Assembly (NCBI GenBank): GCA_015056015.1
Contig: SVHD01000006.1
Span: 1 to 64,000, forward strand
Direction of reading: 5' to 3'
From: Clostridiales bacterium
GTDB taxonomy: Bacteria; Bacillota; Clostridia; Christensenellales; Aristaeellaceae
DNA length: 64,000 bases
The position numbers and the translations under genes are program-made. Positions 18,219 to 27,870 of the stretch are shown piece by piece (position 1 is the stretch's first letter; every line of letters starts with the position of its first letter). The notes beneath the pieces are model-generated. The model did not search any database and had not been told where the DNA came from. It saw only the letters and a program-made list of their open reading frames with translations.

Positions 18219-19334
18219 ATGAGCAATCGTGCCCGTGGCAATCTGCTCAATGCTTTGATTCTTATCTGCACCCTGGGGCTGGTGCTCTTTTTGAGCGCGA
18301 AAAATGGCGATATCGGCGATGCTTTTTCCACCATGCTTTCCGCCGATCTCAAGTGGATCGCGCTGGCAATTTTGTCCTGGTGTATGTTTATCGGTTTTGA
18401 GGCCATGGGGCTGCATGTATTTTTCAGGCAGCAAAATATAAAAACCAAATATCGTACTTCATTATTGGCCACCCTGATCGGCGCATTTTATTCCAGCATC
18501 ACCCCGGCGGCCACGGGGGGCCAGCCCATGCAGGTATTTTGTTTGAAAAAGCGTAATGTGCCCGCCGGAATTTCCACCTCCTGCCTGGCAGTGAAGTTCT
18601 TTACCTTCCAGACGGCCCTGCTTTCCCTGGGCGCTTTGATGTGGGCCACCCATCCGGAAGTGGTGCAAAGCTGTATCGAGCGGGGAAGATGGATCATCAT
18701 AACGGGTTTTCTGCTCAACGGGCTTTCCGTTGTGGCGGTCATCCTGCTGGCAATCAATAAAAATATCGTTCGTTGGATTCTGACCCTGGCCATCCGTGCG
18801 GGAAGATTTTTGCATCTGGTGAAGGATGTGGGCCGCACCACCTCCCGGGCGGATGCCGCCATGAATGATTTCCATGCCAGCGTGGATATGCTGACCCATC
18901 ATCCGCTGAAGCTGCTGGGGCTGTATTTCCTTTCCTGCATTCAGGTGCTGGGGCTGATGAGCATTTCCTATTGCGTATACCGCTCCCTTGGGCAAAGCGC
19001 TCTTTCCTATCCGGATATTCTGACGCTGCAATTTCTTTTGTATATCGCCGCTTCCTTTACGCCCCTGCCCGGCGCATCCGGGGCTCAGGAGGGCGGATTC
19101 TATATTTTCTTTCAGGGGGTATTTCCTGCAGAACAATTGGTGGGGGCGCTGTTGCTCTGGCGCTTTTTCACCTACTATTTCACCTTGATCATCGGCTTTG
19201 GCGCTGTGATGGTGGACAGCGCAGGAAGCCTGATCAAGCATAAAAATAAAAAAGAGAAAGGGATGATGAGGGTTGCGAAAAAAGATGCAGGATCACTTGG
19301 ACCTGCTGAAAACGCAGCGGAAAACCACGAGTAA
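18219..19334 (+). CDS. lysylphosphatidylglycerol synthase-TM/flippase-like (YbhN/UPF0104) membrane protein
   Basis: SITPAATGGQPMQVFCLKKRNVPAGISTSCLAVKF and FTPLPGASGAQEGGFYIFF motifs; a TTG start at 18210 is an alternative. Confidence 0.85.
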   Translation: MSNRARGNLLNALILICTLGLVLFLSAKNGDIGDAFSTMLSADLKWIALAILSWCMFIGFEAMGLHVFFRQQNIKTKYRTSLLATLIGAFYSSITPAATGGQPMQVFCLKKRNVPAGISTSCLAVKFFTFQTALLSLGALMWATHPEVVQSCIERGRWIIITGFLLNGLSVVAVILLAINKNIVRWILTLAIRAGRFLHLVKDVGRTTSRADAAMNDFHASVDMLTHHPLKLLGLYFLSCIQVLGLMSISYCVYRSLGQSALSYPDILTLQFLLYIAASFTPLPGASGAQEGGFYIFFQGVFPAEQLVGALLLWRFFTYYFTLIIGFGAVMVDSAGSLIKHKNKKEKGMMRVAKKDAGSLGPAENAAENHE

Positions 19335-20850
19335 GAAGCTAAGGGAAAAGCTGCGTGAATCCATATCGTCCGTATTGCCCATCTCCCTGCTGGTGCTGCT
19401 GCTCAGCGCAACGCTAGTGCCGATAGATTTAAGCACGATGAGCCTCTTTGTGGTAGGCGCATTTATGCTGATCATGGGCATGGGGCTGTTTACCCTGGGG
19501 GCGGATATGGCCATGGTGCCCATGGGCAATCATATGGGCGCCCGCCTTACCAAGAGCAAAAATATCTGGCTGCTTTGCGGCATTGCATTTTTGCTGGGCC
19601 TGCTCATCACCGTGGCAGAGCCTGATCTGACCGTACTGGCCACCCAGGTTCAGGGCGTTCCCAATATGACGCTGATTCTCACGGTGGCCGTGGGCGTTGG
19701 CATTTTCCTGGTGGTTGCGCTTTTGCGTATCCTCTTTCAGTGGAAGCTTTCGTATATTCTGGTGGGGCTGTATGCCCTGGTGTTTTTGCTGGGCGCGCTG
19801 ATCAAGCCGGAATTTTTGCCCATGTCCTTTGATTCCGGCGGTGTGACCACCGGCCCCATGACGGTGCCTTTTATTCTGGCATTGGGCGTCGGCGTTGCCA
19901 ATGTTCGCAGCGGTAAGAGCGCCCAGGATGACAGCTTCGGCCTGGTGGCGCTGTGCTCGGTTGGCCCCATTTTGGCGATGATGATCATCAGCCTCTTCTT
20001 TCCCCATCTGAGCAATACCCCGGAAGAGGCCACTGCGGCCGCCATCAGCAATACCCATGAATTGCGCATGACCTATGCCGATGCATTGCCCACCTATCTT
20101 TTGGAAGTGCTGATTGCATTGGCGCCGATTATCGTGCTCTTTATTTTCTTCCAGATTTTTGCGCTGCATCTGCCCTGGGGCGAAATTCAGCGCATTATCG
20201 TGGGCCTGATTTATACCTATGTTGGGCTGGTACTCTTCCTGACGGGCGTGAATATTGGTTTTTCGCCCATGGGAAGCTTCCTGGGCTGGGAACTGGCGGA
20301 AAGCTATCGCTGGCTGCTGATTCCCCTTGGCATGCTGATGGGTTATCTGATGGTGGCGGCCGAACCCGCCGTGCACGTGCTTAATGATCAGGTAGAGCAG
20401 GTCACCTCCGGCGCCATCAGCAAATCCATCATGATGCAGACCCTTTCCATCGGCGTGGCTACTTCCGTGGGCCTGGCCATGACCCGTGTGATCACCGGCC
20501 TTTCCATCTGGTGGCTGCTGGTTCCGGGCTATCTGATTGCGCTGGTGCTCACCTTCTTTACCGAGCCCATCTTTACCGCCATCGCCTTTGACTCCGGCGG
20601 CGTGGCGTCCGGCCCCATGACGGCCACCTTCATGCTGCCTCTGGCCCTGGGTGCCTGCGGCGCGGTGGGCGGTAATATTCTGGAGGATGCCTTCGGGCTG
20701 GTTGCCATGGTTGCCATGACGCCCCTGATTGCCATCGAAATTCTGGGCCTGGTATACCGGATCAAGATGAAGAAGGCCGAAAAGATGCAGCCTGCGCCGG
20801 TGGAAGAAGAAAATATTCAGAATACCGACGACGAAATTATCGATATCTGA
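19273..20850 (+). CDS. DUF1538 domain protein, two tandem DUF1538 repeats
   Basis: Internally duplicated FDSGGVTTGPMTVPFILALGVG / FDSGGVASGPMTATFMLPLALG; overlaps the upstream gene, so the true start may be slightly downstream (e.g. 19285). Confidence 0.87.
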   Translation: MRKKMQDHLDLLKTQRKTTSKKLREKLRESISSVLPISLLVLLLSATLVPIDLSTMSLFVVGAFMLIMGMGLFTLGADMAMVPMGNHMGARLTKSKNIWLLCGIAFLLGLLITVAEPDLTVLATQVQGVPNMTLILTVAVGVGIFLVVALLRILFQWKLSYILVGLYALVFLLGALIKPEFLPMSFDSGGVTTGPMTVPFILALGVGVANVRSGKSAQDDSFGLVALCSVGPILAMMIISLFFPHLSNTPEEATAAAISNTHELRMTYADALPTYLLEVLIALAPIIVLFIFFQIFALHLPWGEIQRIIVGLIYTYVGLVLFLTGVNIGFSPMGSFLGWELAESYRWLLIPLGMLMGYLMVAAEPAVHVLNDQVEQVTSGAISKSIMMQTLSIGVATSVGLAMTRVITGLSIWWLLVPGYLIALVLTFFTEPIFTAIAFDSGGVASGPMTATFMLPLALGACGAVGGNILEDAFGLVAMVAMTPLIAIEILGLVYRIKMKKAEKMQPAPVEEENIQNTDDEIIDI

Positions 20851-20867
20851 GCTCGCAAGGAGGAACT

Positions 20868-21584
20868 ATGCAAAACGTTTCTTTGAGTATGCTGGTGACC
20901 ATTGTTGACCGTGGCAAGGGCGATGCCGTTGCCGAGCTTTTGCGCCATGAGGGCGTGCTGCTCCATTATATTCAGCTGGGGCATGGCACGGCGCAAAAGG
21001 GCATTCTGAGCCTGCTGGGACTGAAGGATACCGATAAAGACGTGGTATTCAGCTTTGTCCGCAGCGGCGTGGCAGCGCGTTCCATGCGCCGCCTGTCCTA
21101 CGCTTTGGAAATGGATTTGCCGGGGCGCGGAATCGCCTTTACGATCCCGGTGGGCAGCGTGGGCGGCGCGCAGGCATTGCATTATCTCATGGGCGAAGAA
21201 AAGCCCATGACTTCGGAGGAGGGGAATACCACCATGCAGGAACAGACGAAAAATGATTTGATTGTTGCGATTGTCAATCGCGGTTACACCGATGCGGTGA
21301 TGGATGCTGCATTGCCCGCCGGGGCTCGGGGCGGCACGGTGGTGCATGCCCGGGGCGCCGGATCGGAAGAGGCATCCCAATTCTTTGGGATTACCATTCA
21401 GCCTGAAAAGGAAATGGTATTGATCCTGGTGGATCATGAAAGCAAGGTGCCCGTCATGCAGGCTATCACCCGGGGCGCCGGATTGAGCACCGAGGGCCAC
21501 GGCATTATTTTCAGTCTGCCGGTGAATGATGTAATGGGCGTTGCCCGCAGCGCCATTGAAATGCAGGAGGAAGAAGCCGAATGA
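20868..21584 (+). CDS. protein with two tandem PII (GlnB)-like domains
   Basis: N-half LSMLVTIVDRGKGDAVAELLRHEG...GRGIAFTIPVGSVGGAQ; C-half NDLIVAIVNRGYTDAVMDAALPAGARGGTVVHARGAG...GHGIIFSLPVNDVMG. Confidence 0.8.
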   Translation: MQNVSLSMLVTIVDRGKGDAVAELLRHEGVLLHYIQLGHGTAQKGILSLLGLKDTDKDVVFSFVRSGVAARSMRRLSYALEMDLPGRGIAFTIPVGSVGGAQALHYLMGEEKPMTSEEGNTTMQEQTKNDLIVAIVNRGYTDAVMDAALPAGARGGTVVHARGAGSEEASQFFGITIQPEKEMVLILVDHESKVPVMQAITRGAGLSTEGHGIIFSLPVNDVMGVARSAIEMQEEEAE

Positions 21585-22483
21585 AACGGTTTACAGCGCT
21601 GATTTTGCTGCTTTGCCTGCTTTTGCCCGGTTCTTCTGCCGTGGCGGAAGAGGCGCTGCCGGAGCAACTGGCGTTGTCCCCGGGGGAAAGCAAAAGCTTT
21701 GCTTTGCCCTTTGAAGGCTATTGGGAAAGCGATGCGCCGGAAATTGCCGAAGGCGAGGGGAATATCATTACCGCCCATGAAGCCGGCTATGCCATTCTGG
21801 CGCTGGTTTCTCCGGATGGGAAGGAATGGCTGGTGGAGGTGGAGGTCAGCGATGATCCCGTGCCCCCCATCATCCGGGACGCTATCAATATTGCCATCGC
21901 CGAATGGGAAGAAGTGGGCGAAAAGCGGCTGCCCCAGGATCCCAAGGGCAATAAATATACCAAGTGGTGGAAATATGCCTGCGGCTGGTGCGGCGCGTTT
22001 GTAAGCTATTGCCTGGATCAGGCGGGGGTTCCCCTGGAGCCCACCGATACCTACCGCAAGGTAAAGCCCCATGATGGCGGCATTCCCTACAGCCTGCGGG
22101 AGGCGGCCGTGCCCAAGCTTTATACCGGCTTTGAAAATATGGAACGGCTCACCAAAATTCCCCAGCCCGGCTATCTGATCATCTTTGGCGCCAAGGGCTA
22201 TTATGCCTATGTGCATGTGGGCATGGTCACCGATGTGATTGATCTGGGGAATGGCATGTATCAGGTATATACGGTGGAGGGCAATATCGGCGGCAGCACG
22301 GTAAAGCGCTTCTGCTTCCTGTATAATGCCAATGCGGAAAAGCTGGAGCAGAATATGTCCTATCTGCCGGAAAGCGAATGGCTGGAGCCGGATACCTATT
22401 ATTACGAAGGCCCCCGCCAGACCAAGAGCGACGGCAAAAAATACAACTGGTATGTGACCACCTTCTGCCAGACCTGGTATTGA
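21581..22483 (+). CDS. secreted CHAP-like/amidase-type protein
   Basis: Signal peptide MKRFTALILLLCLLLPGSSAVAEE; WKYACGWCGAFVSYCLDQAGVPLE and later GMVTDV region, as in CHAP/NlpC-like folds. Confidence 0.65.
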   Translation: MKRFTALILLLCLLLPGSSAVAEEALPEQLALSPGESKSFALPFEGYWESDAPEIAEGEGNIITAHEAGYAILALVSPDGKEWLVEVEVSDDPVPPIIRDAINIAIAEWEEVGEKRLPQDPKGNKYTKWWKYACGWCGAFVSYCLDQAGVPLEPTDTYRKVKPHDGGIPYSLREAAVPKLYTGFENMERLTKIPQPGYLIIFGAKGYYAYVHVGMVTDVIDLGNGMYQVYTVEGNIGGSTVKRFCFLYNANAEKLEQNMSYLPESEWLEPDTYYYEGPRQTKSDGKKYNWYVTTFCQTWY

Positions 22484-22510
22484 TCCGGAAAAGCTGGCGA
22501 AATATCATAA

Positions 22511-22540
22511 TGTCCACCCCTTTGCGGGCGGGCATTTTTT
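22511..22540 (+). terminator. probable intrinsic terminator (imperfect stem)
   Basis: TGTCCACCC-N5-GGGCGGGCA-TTTTTT. Confidence 0.55.
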
Positions 22541-22651
22541 GATGGGAATAAGCAGAGAAAACAAAAAGAAAATTATTTGGAATTTTTTCCTGGAAAATCG
22601 ATAAAAAGGGATTCCTGTTTCGTCTACATAATCGAAGGAGGTGAGCAGCAG

Positions 22652-23185
22652 ATGGAAGTTGTCAAGGATCCGGACAACAGCCGTGATCAGGAACTGATTC
22701 AAATGGTGAATCAATATCAGGGGATACTGCTGCGCATGTGTTATGTATATCTGCGGGATATGGAATCGGCAAAGGATGCAACGCAGGAAACATTCCTCAA
22801 GGCCTATAAATCCTTTTCTGTTTTCCGCGGCGAATGCAGCCGGAAAACCTGGCTGATTCAAATCGCTATCAATACATGCCGCGATATGCAGCGCTCCGCC
22901 TGGTTTCGGCATACGGACCGGCGAATCACGCCGGACGATTTGCCCCTTTCTGCCATCATGCCCCATGATGAAAATGATTCCGAAGTGATGTGCGATATTA
23001 TGAAATTGCCGGCGAAGCTGAAGGAAGTCATCATGCTGTATTACTGGCAGGAAATGAATGTGAGCGAGATTGCAATGGCCCTGGGCATTGCGCAATCCAC
23101 CGTATCGAATCGATTGAAGCATGCAAGGGATAAGCTCCATGATGTGCTGGAGAGGAGGTATTCCCATGGAAGAAAGCAAGAATAA
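22652..23185 (+). CDS. ECF-type RNA polymerase sigma factor
   Basis: YLRDMESAKDATQETFLKAYKSF; LPAKLKEVIMLYYWQEMNVSEIAMALGIAQSTVSNRLKHARDKL. Confidence 0.92.
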   Translation: MEVVKDPDNSRDQELIQMVNQYQGILLRMCYVYLRDMESAKDATQETFLKAYKSFSVFRGECSRKTWLIQIAINTCRDMQRSAWFRHTDRRITPDDLPLSAIMPHDENDSEVMCDIMKLPAKLKEVIMLYYWQEMNVSEIAMALGIAQSTVSNRLKHARDKLHDVLERRYSHGRKQE

Positions 23186-24554
23186 GCAAATGATTCAGAA
23201 GGTATTTGATTCCTCCCTGTCCGGCATACAGGATGATCCCTGGATGGCGCAGCGCGTGCTGAATAAAGCACGGGAAACGCAAGAAACAGGAGGAATTGTT
23301 GTGAAGAAAAAGCTGACTGTTGGTTTTGTGCTGATGATGGTTATTCTGCTGAGCTCTGTTGCGGCGCTTGCATGGTCGCTTTCTCAGCAATATTTTGAAG
23401 ATGTGGCGCAGCTTCAGTTTACCAGTGGTTACTATGATGATTGGGGCTGGAAAGAAAAGCAGAAGATGGTTGATATCCTGCTGGAGCATGGGCTGATTAC
23501 GGAAACGGAAGCGGCTGAACTATCCACCGAAGAAGCCGTGGATGCGTATATGATTGAGCGTTACGGCATCAATGGGCGATCGGATGTGATTGGCCTGTGG
23601 AGTATTCTGGAAACGGAGCTGGGCCCCATCAATACCTGGACGCTGGAACAGAAGGCCTGGTATACCGAAATGCAGATTGAGATTGGTTTGCTGACGGAAA
23701 AAAATGATGATTACATCTGCGCGCTGCCGGAAAAGAATGATATTCAGCCCGATGAAGCGATTGCCATCGCCAAAGCAGCAATCATGGAAGCCTATGGAAT
23801 GAAAGCAGATGCATTGGATGCCCATCAAGTGGATATCGCCTTTGAAACCCATGCTTCTGATTGGGAGCGGGAGAAGCTGCACTATAATATCAATTTCTGG
23901 GGCGAGGGAAAGGGATACTATTCCTGTTCGGTTACGCGCGATGGCAGAATCATGGACAGCACGATGGATGAAAGCTGTCTGTCACCGGCAGAGCAGGTGC
24001 AGATGGAACGGCAATTTGCCAACGAGAATGATCAGGAGGCCATTGATTTGTTCCAGCAGTATGCCCATAAGCATATCCAGGGCGGAATTTACCAGTTTGA
24101 TTTCTGGCCGCTGGAAGATAAGAAGGCCGTGACGGATATGCTGCGCCCCATTATTCTGGAAAACATGGCGGAGAACCCCGACTATGCGGATCAGACCCGC
24201 ATTTTCTGGGCGACCCATTTCTACGGTCTGCCTGATGAAAAGGCCATTCCGCAGGAAGCAATCGTCGAAACTGCCAAGCGCCAATTGACCACCACCTTCG
24301 GTTTGAATAATGATCAGGCGGCTCTGCTTGGCAAGGTGGGCTTGTTCTATGATATCACCGATCCTGAAAACCCGCTGTGGAGGGTCACGCTCCGGCTCAG
24401 CGACGGCACCGGGGAGGAGGCAATGGCACTTGATATGAGTATCAGCGGGACTTACCGTGTGTTCATCAACGCTTATACCGGCGAGATCGTTGCGACTCAT
24501 TATTTTACCAGGGTCGATTCCAATAATCCGGACGATATTGCAATGGCCAATTGA
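23166..24554 (+). CDS. putative anti-sigma/transmembrane partner, large extracytoplasmic domain
   Basis: Overlaps the sigma gene; TM KKKLTVGFVLMMVILLSSVAALAWSL; PepSY-like repeats such as QPDEAIAIAKAAIMEAYG. Confidence 0.6.
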   Translation: MEESKNKQMIQKVFDSSLSGIQDDPWMAQRVLNKARETQETGGIVVKKKLTVGFVLMMVILLSSVAALAWSLSQQYFEDVAQLQFTSGYYDDWGWKEKQKMVDILLEHGLITETEAAELSTEEAVDAYMIERYGINGRSDVIGLWSILETELGPINTWTLEQKAWYTEMQIEIGLLTEKNDDYICALPEKNDIQPDEAIAIAKAAIMEAYGMKADALDAHQVDIAFETHASDWEREKLHYNINFWGEGKGYYSCSVTRDGRIMDSTMDESCLSPAEQVQMERQFANENDQEAIDLFQQYAHKHIQGGIYQFDFWPLEDKKAVTDMLRPIILENMAENPDYADQTRIFWATHFYGLPDEKAIPQEAIVETAKRQLTTTFGLNNDQAALLGKVGLFYDITDPENPLWRVTLRLSDGTGEEAMALDMSISGTYRVFINAYTGEIVATHYFTRVDSNNPDDIAMAN

Positions 24555-24595
24555 AGCATCCGGATTTGGAGATCGAAGAATAAGCAAAATAATGA

Positions 24596-24628
24596 AGCGC
24601 TTGCCTTTTGGGGCAAGCGCTCTTTTTG
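24596..24628. terminator. intrinsic terminator between convergent genes
   Basis: AGCGCTTGCC-TTTTGG-GGCAAGCGCT-CTTTTT. Confidence 0.85.
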
Positions 24629-24678
24629 ACAGCAGCGTCATCATAACGCATGTGTATTTGCATCCAAGGCAGACGCCA

Positions 24679-25866
24679 TTATTTCTTCCATTCCGCCCCA
24701 GCGTTGATGGCGAAGGAGGCCATCCAGGCCACGCTGATGGGGAGCATATCCTCATCCATGGCAAAGCGGCTATTGTGATGGGCGTAATGGGTTTGCTTCT
24801 TTTCATCGGCGATGCCCACCTGGGCATAGCAATAGGGGGCAATGCGGCCGTAATTGGCAAAATCATCCCCCAGCATCCGGGTATCCTGGCCCAGGATGCA
24901 ATCATCGGGTACCAGGCCCCTGGCGCATTTTTTTGCCAGTTCGGTAACCCGGGGATCATTGATCACCGCATCGCTCAAGCGCCGGTCGTCAATTTCGGCG
25001 GTGCAATGATGGGCTGCAGCAATCTGATGGGTCATTTCGGAAAGGCCCTTTTCCAGCAGCAGCCGGGTTTCCTCATTCAGGGAGCGGAAGGTGCCCTTGA
25101 GCACCGCTTCCTCCGCCACGATATTCCCCACCGTTCCGGCGTGGAAGCTACCGATGGTGAGCAGCGCAGGCTCCATGGGGGATACGCGGCGGGAAACCAG
25201 CGTCTGCAAAGCGGATACCAATTCCGCCCCTGCCACCAGCGCATCATGGCATTTTTCCGGGGTGGCGCCGTGGCCGCCCTTGCCAAGGAGACGGATAGTA
25301 AACATATTCACTGCCGCGCTGACGGGCACCGCTGCGGCCCGCAGGGTGCCGGCGGGATAATGGCTCCACACATGGATGGAAAAAAAGACGTCCACATCGT
25401 TGACCAGCCCGGTTTCAAGCACCTCATCCGCGCCGCCTTCCCCTTCCTCGGCAGGCTGGAAAATAATTTTCGCCTTTCCCTGCCATTTGCCCATGCTTTC
25501 CTTTAAAAGCCGGGCGGTGCCCAGGCCGATGGCAGTATGGGCGTCATGGCCGCAGGCATGCATCATGCCGGGAATTTGGGAGGCATAGGGGAGAAAGGTT
25601 TCCTCCTGCACGGGCAGGGCGTCGGTATCGCAGCGCAGGCCCACCGTGGCCCCTTCCTTTCCGCTTTCCAGAATGGCGATGGTGATATTGGGCGCGGGGG
25701 AAAGATAGGGGATGGCCCATTGATCCAGGAAAGAACGGATGAATTGATGGGTCCAGATTTCATGATGGGCGATTTCGGGGTGCCGATGCAATTCTCTGAA
25801 AATATGGATGAGATCATCCTGCATATGCCTGGCGGCAGAAAGAATGAGTTCCTGGGAAATGCTCAT
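24679..25866 (-). CDS. M20 family amidohydrolase (hippurate hydrolase/N-acyl-amino-acid amidohydrolase-like)
   Basis: LRCDTDALPVQEE, MHACGHDAHTAIGLGTARLL, IFQPAEEGEGGADEVLETG. Confidence 0.94.
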   Translation of the reverse strand: MSISQELILSAARHMQDDLIHIFRELHRHPEIAHHEIWTHQFIRSFLDQWAIPYLSPAPNITIAILESGKEGATVGLRCDTDALPVQEETFLPYASQIPGMMHACGHDAHTAIGLGTARLLKESMGKWQGKAKIIFQPAEEGEGGADEVLETGLVNDVDVFFSIHVWSHYPAGTLRAAAVPVSAAVNMFTIRLLGKGGHGATPEKCHDALVAGAELVSALQTLVSRRVSPMEPALLTIGSFHAGTVGNIVAEEAVLKGTFRSLNEETRLLLEKGLSEMTHQIAAAHHCTAEIDDRRLSDAVINDPRVTELAKKCARGLVPDDCILGQDTRMLGDDFANYGRIAPYCYAQVGIADEKKQTHYAHHNSRFAMDEDMLPISVAWMASFAINAGAEWKK

Positions 25867-26046
25867 GTGGATTCCTCCGATAGAAAGTGCTGTTTACCCT
25901 ATTCTGCGATGGAAGGGAATATCCTGCCCGTTCTCTCAGGATTTTTGCGGCAGGAAACAGAAAAATGGATTTTCTATTGCGTCCTTTTATGCTATAATAA
26001 ACTGCCCTGAGATAATCAGGCGCCGAAAAGAAAGGATACGCAAAAG

Positions 26047-26973
26047 ATGAGCTTTGATGTGGCGCTGACCAATGTATTGATTACCCTTTTGTATATTGTG
26101 CCCGGGTATGTGGTTTGCAAAATGAAAAAGGCGTCGGCGGATCATTTATCCACCCTGTCCACCGTGCTGGTGTATATCTGTTCTCCCTGCCTGGCCATTT
26201 CTTCCTTTGTTTCGCTGGAATTTTCCTGGGTTAATCTGGGATATATGGCGCTGTTTTTTGTGGCGACCATGGTGCTGCAGGCGGCGTTTATGGCGATTTT
26301 GTATGCCATCTTCCGCAAAAAATATCAGGACGCCCGTTACCGCATCCTGACCATTGGCGCAGTGCTGGGCAATGTGGGCTTTTTCGGGCTGCCGGTGATC
26401 AAGGCGCTTATGCCCAATAATCCGGAGGTGCTCTGCTATTCCGCCATTTACGGCATTACCATGAATATTCTGGTGTTCACCATGGGCGTATTCTGCCTGA
26501 CCCAGAATAAGAAATATATGACGCTGAAGGCGGCCATCTTCAATCCCACCATGCTTGGCTTTGTCATTGCCCTGCCGCTGCATCTGATGGGGGCTAAGCG
26601 CTTTATGCCCGATGTGCTGTTTAATTGCATTCAGCTGCTGGGGAATATGACCGCGCCCCTTTGCATGCTGATTCTGGGGATTCGTCTGGCCACCGTGAGC
26701 CTGAAAAAGCTTTTTTCCCGGCCTTTCGTCTATTTCATTTCCCTGGCCAAGCTGCTGGCTTTCCCGATTTTCTGCTTCGTAATGGTCTATTTCCTGCCCC
26801 TGCCCTTTTCTTTTAAGGCCAGTCTGCTGGTGCTCTCCAGCACGCCCTGCGCTTCCATCATCCTCAATATGGCCGAAATCCACCATAGCGAAACCGAGCT
26901 TTCCGCCAACTGCGTTCTGGTCAGCACCCTCATGTGCTTCATGACCATCCCCGTTCTGACACTGCTGGTGTGA
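26047..26973 (+). CDS. AEC (auxin efflux carrier) family transporter
   Basis: Polytopic ORF with IGAVLGNVGFFGLPVIKALMPNNPEVLCYSAIYGITMNILVFTMG. Confidence 0.88.
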   Translation: MSFDVALTNVLITLLYIVPGYVVCKMKKASADHLSTLSTVLVYICSPCLAISSFVSLEFSWVNLGYMALFFVATMVLQAAFMAILYAIFRKKYQDARYRILTIGAVLGNVGFFGLPVIKALMPNNPEVLCYSAIYGITMNILVFTMGVFCLTQNKKYMTLKAAIFNPTMLGFVIALPLHLMGAKRFMPDVLFNCIQLLGNMTAPLCMLILGIRLATVSLKKLFSRPFVYFISLAKLLAFPIFCFVMVYFLPLPFSFKASLLVLSSTPCASIILNMAEIHHSETELSANCVLVSTLMCFMTIPVLTLLV

Positions 26974-26990
26974 GGGAACGGGGGATTTTT

Positions 26991-27088
26991 GCGGGAGGAT
27001 GCTTTTGAGTCAAAAGCACCCTCCCGCGCCCTCCCGAAAACCTGCTCTGGATGAAACGGTCGTCATTCTATCAACCAGAATGCCAGTG
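26991..27088 (+). repeat. 3'-end hairpin element copy R3 (type B)
   Basis: GCGGGAGGATGCTTTTGA/TCAAAAGCACCCTCCCGC then CCCTCCCGAAAACCTGCTCTGGAT...GCCAGTG; 17 nt after AEC stop. Confidence 0.9.
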
Positions 27089-27118
27089 TTGCTGTAAAAT
27101 ATGTTTGTAGACGATGAA

Positions 27119-27155
27119 AAAAGAAGGGAATGGATATGAGCCATTCCCTTCTTTT
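27119..27155. terminator. bidirectional intrinsic terminator between convergent AEC transporter and recX
   Basis: AAAAGAAGGGAATGG-N7-CCATTCCCTTCTTTT. Confidence 0.85.
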
Positions 27156-27168
27156 ATGTTTATTTTTT

Positions 27169-27273
27169 CACTGGCGCTCAATATGATTAGAACAGAATAT
27201 AATCATCCAGAATGACTTTCTTGGAAGGGGGCTGGGGAAACCGTTCTTTGGTCACAAAGAATGGTTTCCCCAG
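27169..27273 (-). repeat. 3'-end hairpin element copy R4 (type A)
   Basis: CTGGGGAAACCGTTCTTTG/CAAAGAATGGTTTCCCCAG (27232-27273); 3 nt after recX stop; minus-strand flank CCCCCTTCCAAGAAAGTCATTCTGGAT...TTGAGCGCCAGTG. Confidence 0.92.
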
Positions 27274-27276
27274 AAA

Positions 27277-27870
27277 TTATTTTACGGCCGCCTCCGCGGC
27301 TTTGCGGGCGATGGACCAGCTGTAACCCCGGCGGACCAGGGCCTGGGAGATTTTGAGGGGCTCATTCTGGAATTTGCGAGCCAGCTTTTTAGCCTGCTCC
27401 AGGGCGCGGGCAAATTCCTCTTCTTCGGGCAGATTTTCCAGCGCGGCGGCGGTTTCCTCGCTGCTGACGCCCTTGATGCGCAATTCCTGGGCAATGCGGT
27501 TTTTTCCGTATTTCCGGGCGCGATGATGCACCCATTGCTCGGCGAAGCGGGAATCGGAAACCAGGTGATGGGCAGAAAGGGTATCCATCACTTTTTCAAT
27601 TACCGCATCCGGATACTGGGAACGCTTCAGCCGGGAACGGAGTTCCTTTTCACTGCGCTCCCGGAGCGCCAGGAATTTCATGGCCGCTTCCAGGGCGTGG
27701 GGATAGCCCCGCTGCAGGATAAAGGCGCGATAGGCATCCGGATCCATGATTTCACCCTCCCGCAGCCTGCGCTCCAGAAATAGGGCGGAGGGAATCTGCA
27801 GCGTATCGCCGGACAGAAATTGCACCCGGGCCACGCCATTTTGCCGCTTGATGGAAAGAATTTTATCCAT
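27277..27870 (-). CDS. recX: regulatory protein RecX
   Basis: ALKFLALRERSEKELRSRLKR-like region, VSDSRFAEQWVHHRARKYGKNRIAQELRIKGV. Confidence 0.9.
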   Translation of the reverse strand: MDKILSIKRQNGVARVQFLSGDTLQIPSALFLERRLREGEIMDPDAYRAFILQRGYPHALEAAMKFLALRERSEKELRSRLKRSQYPDAVIEKVMDTLSAHHLVSDSRFAEQWVHHRARKYGKNRIAQELRIKGVSSEETAAALENLPEEEEFARALEQAKKLARKFQNEPLKISQALVRRGYSWSIARKAAEAAVK

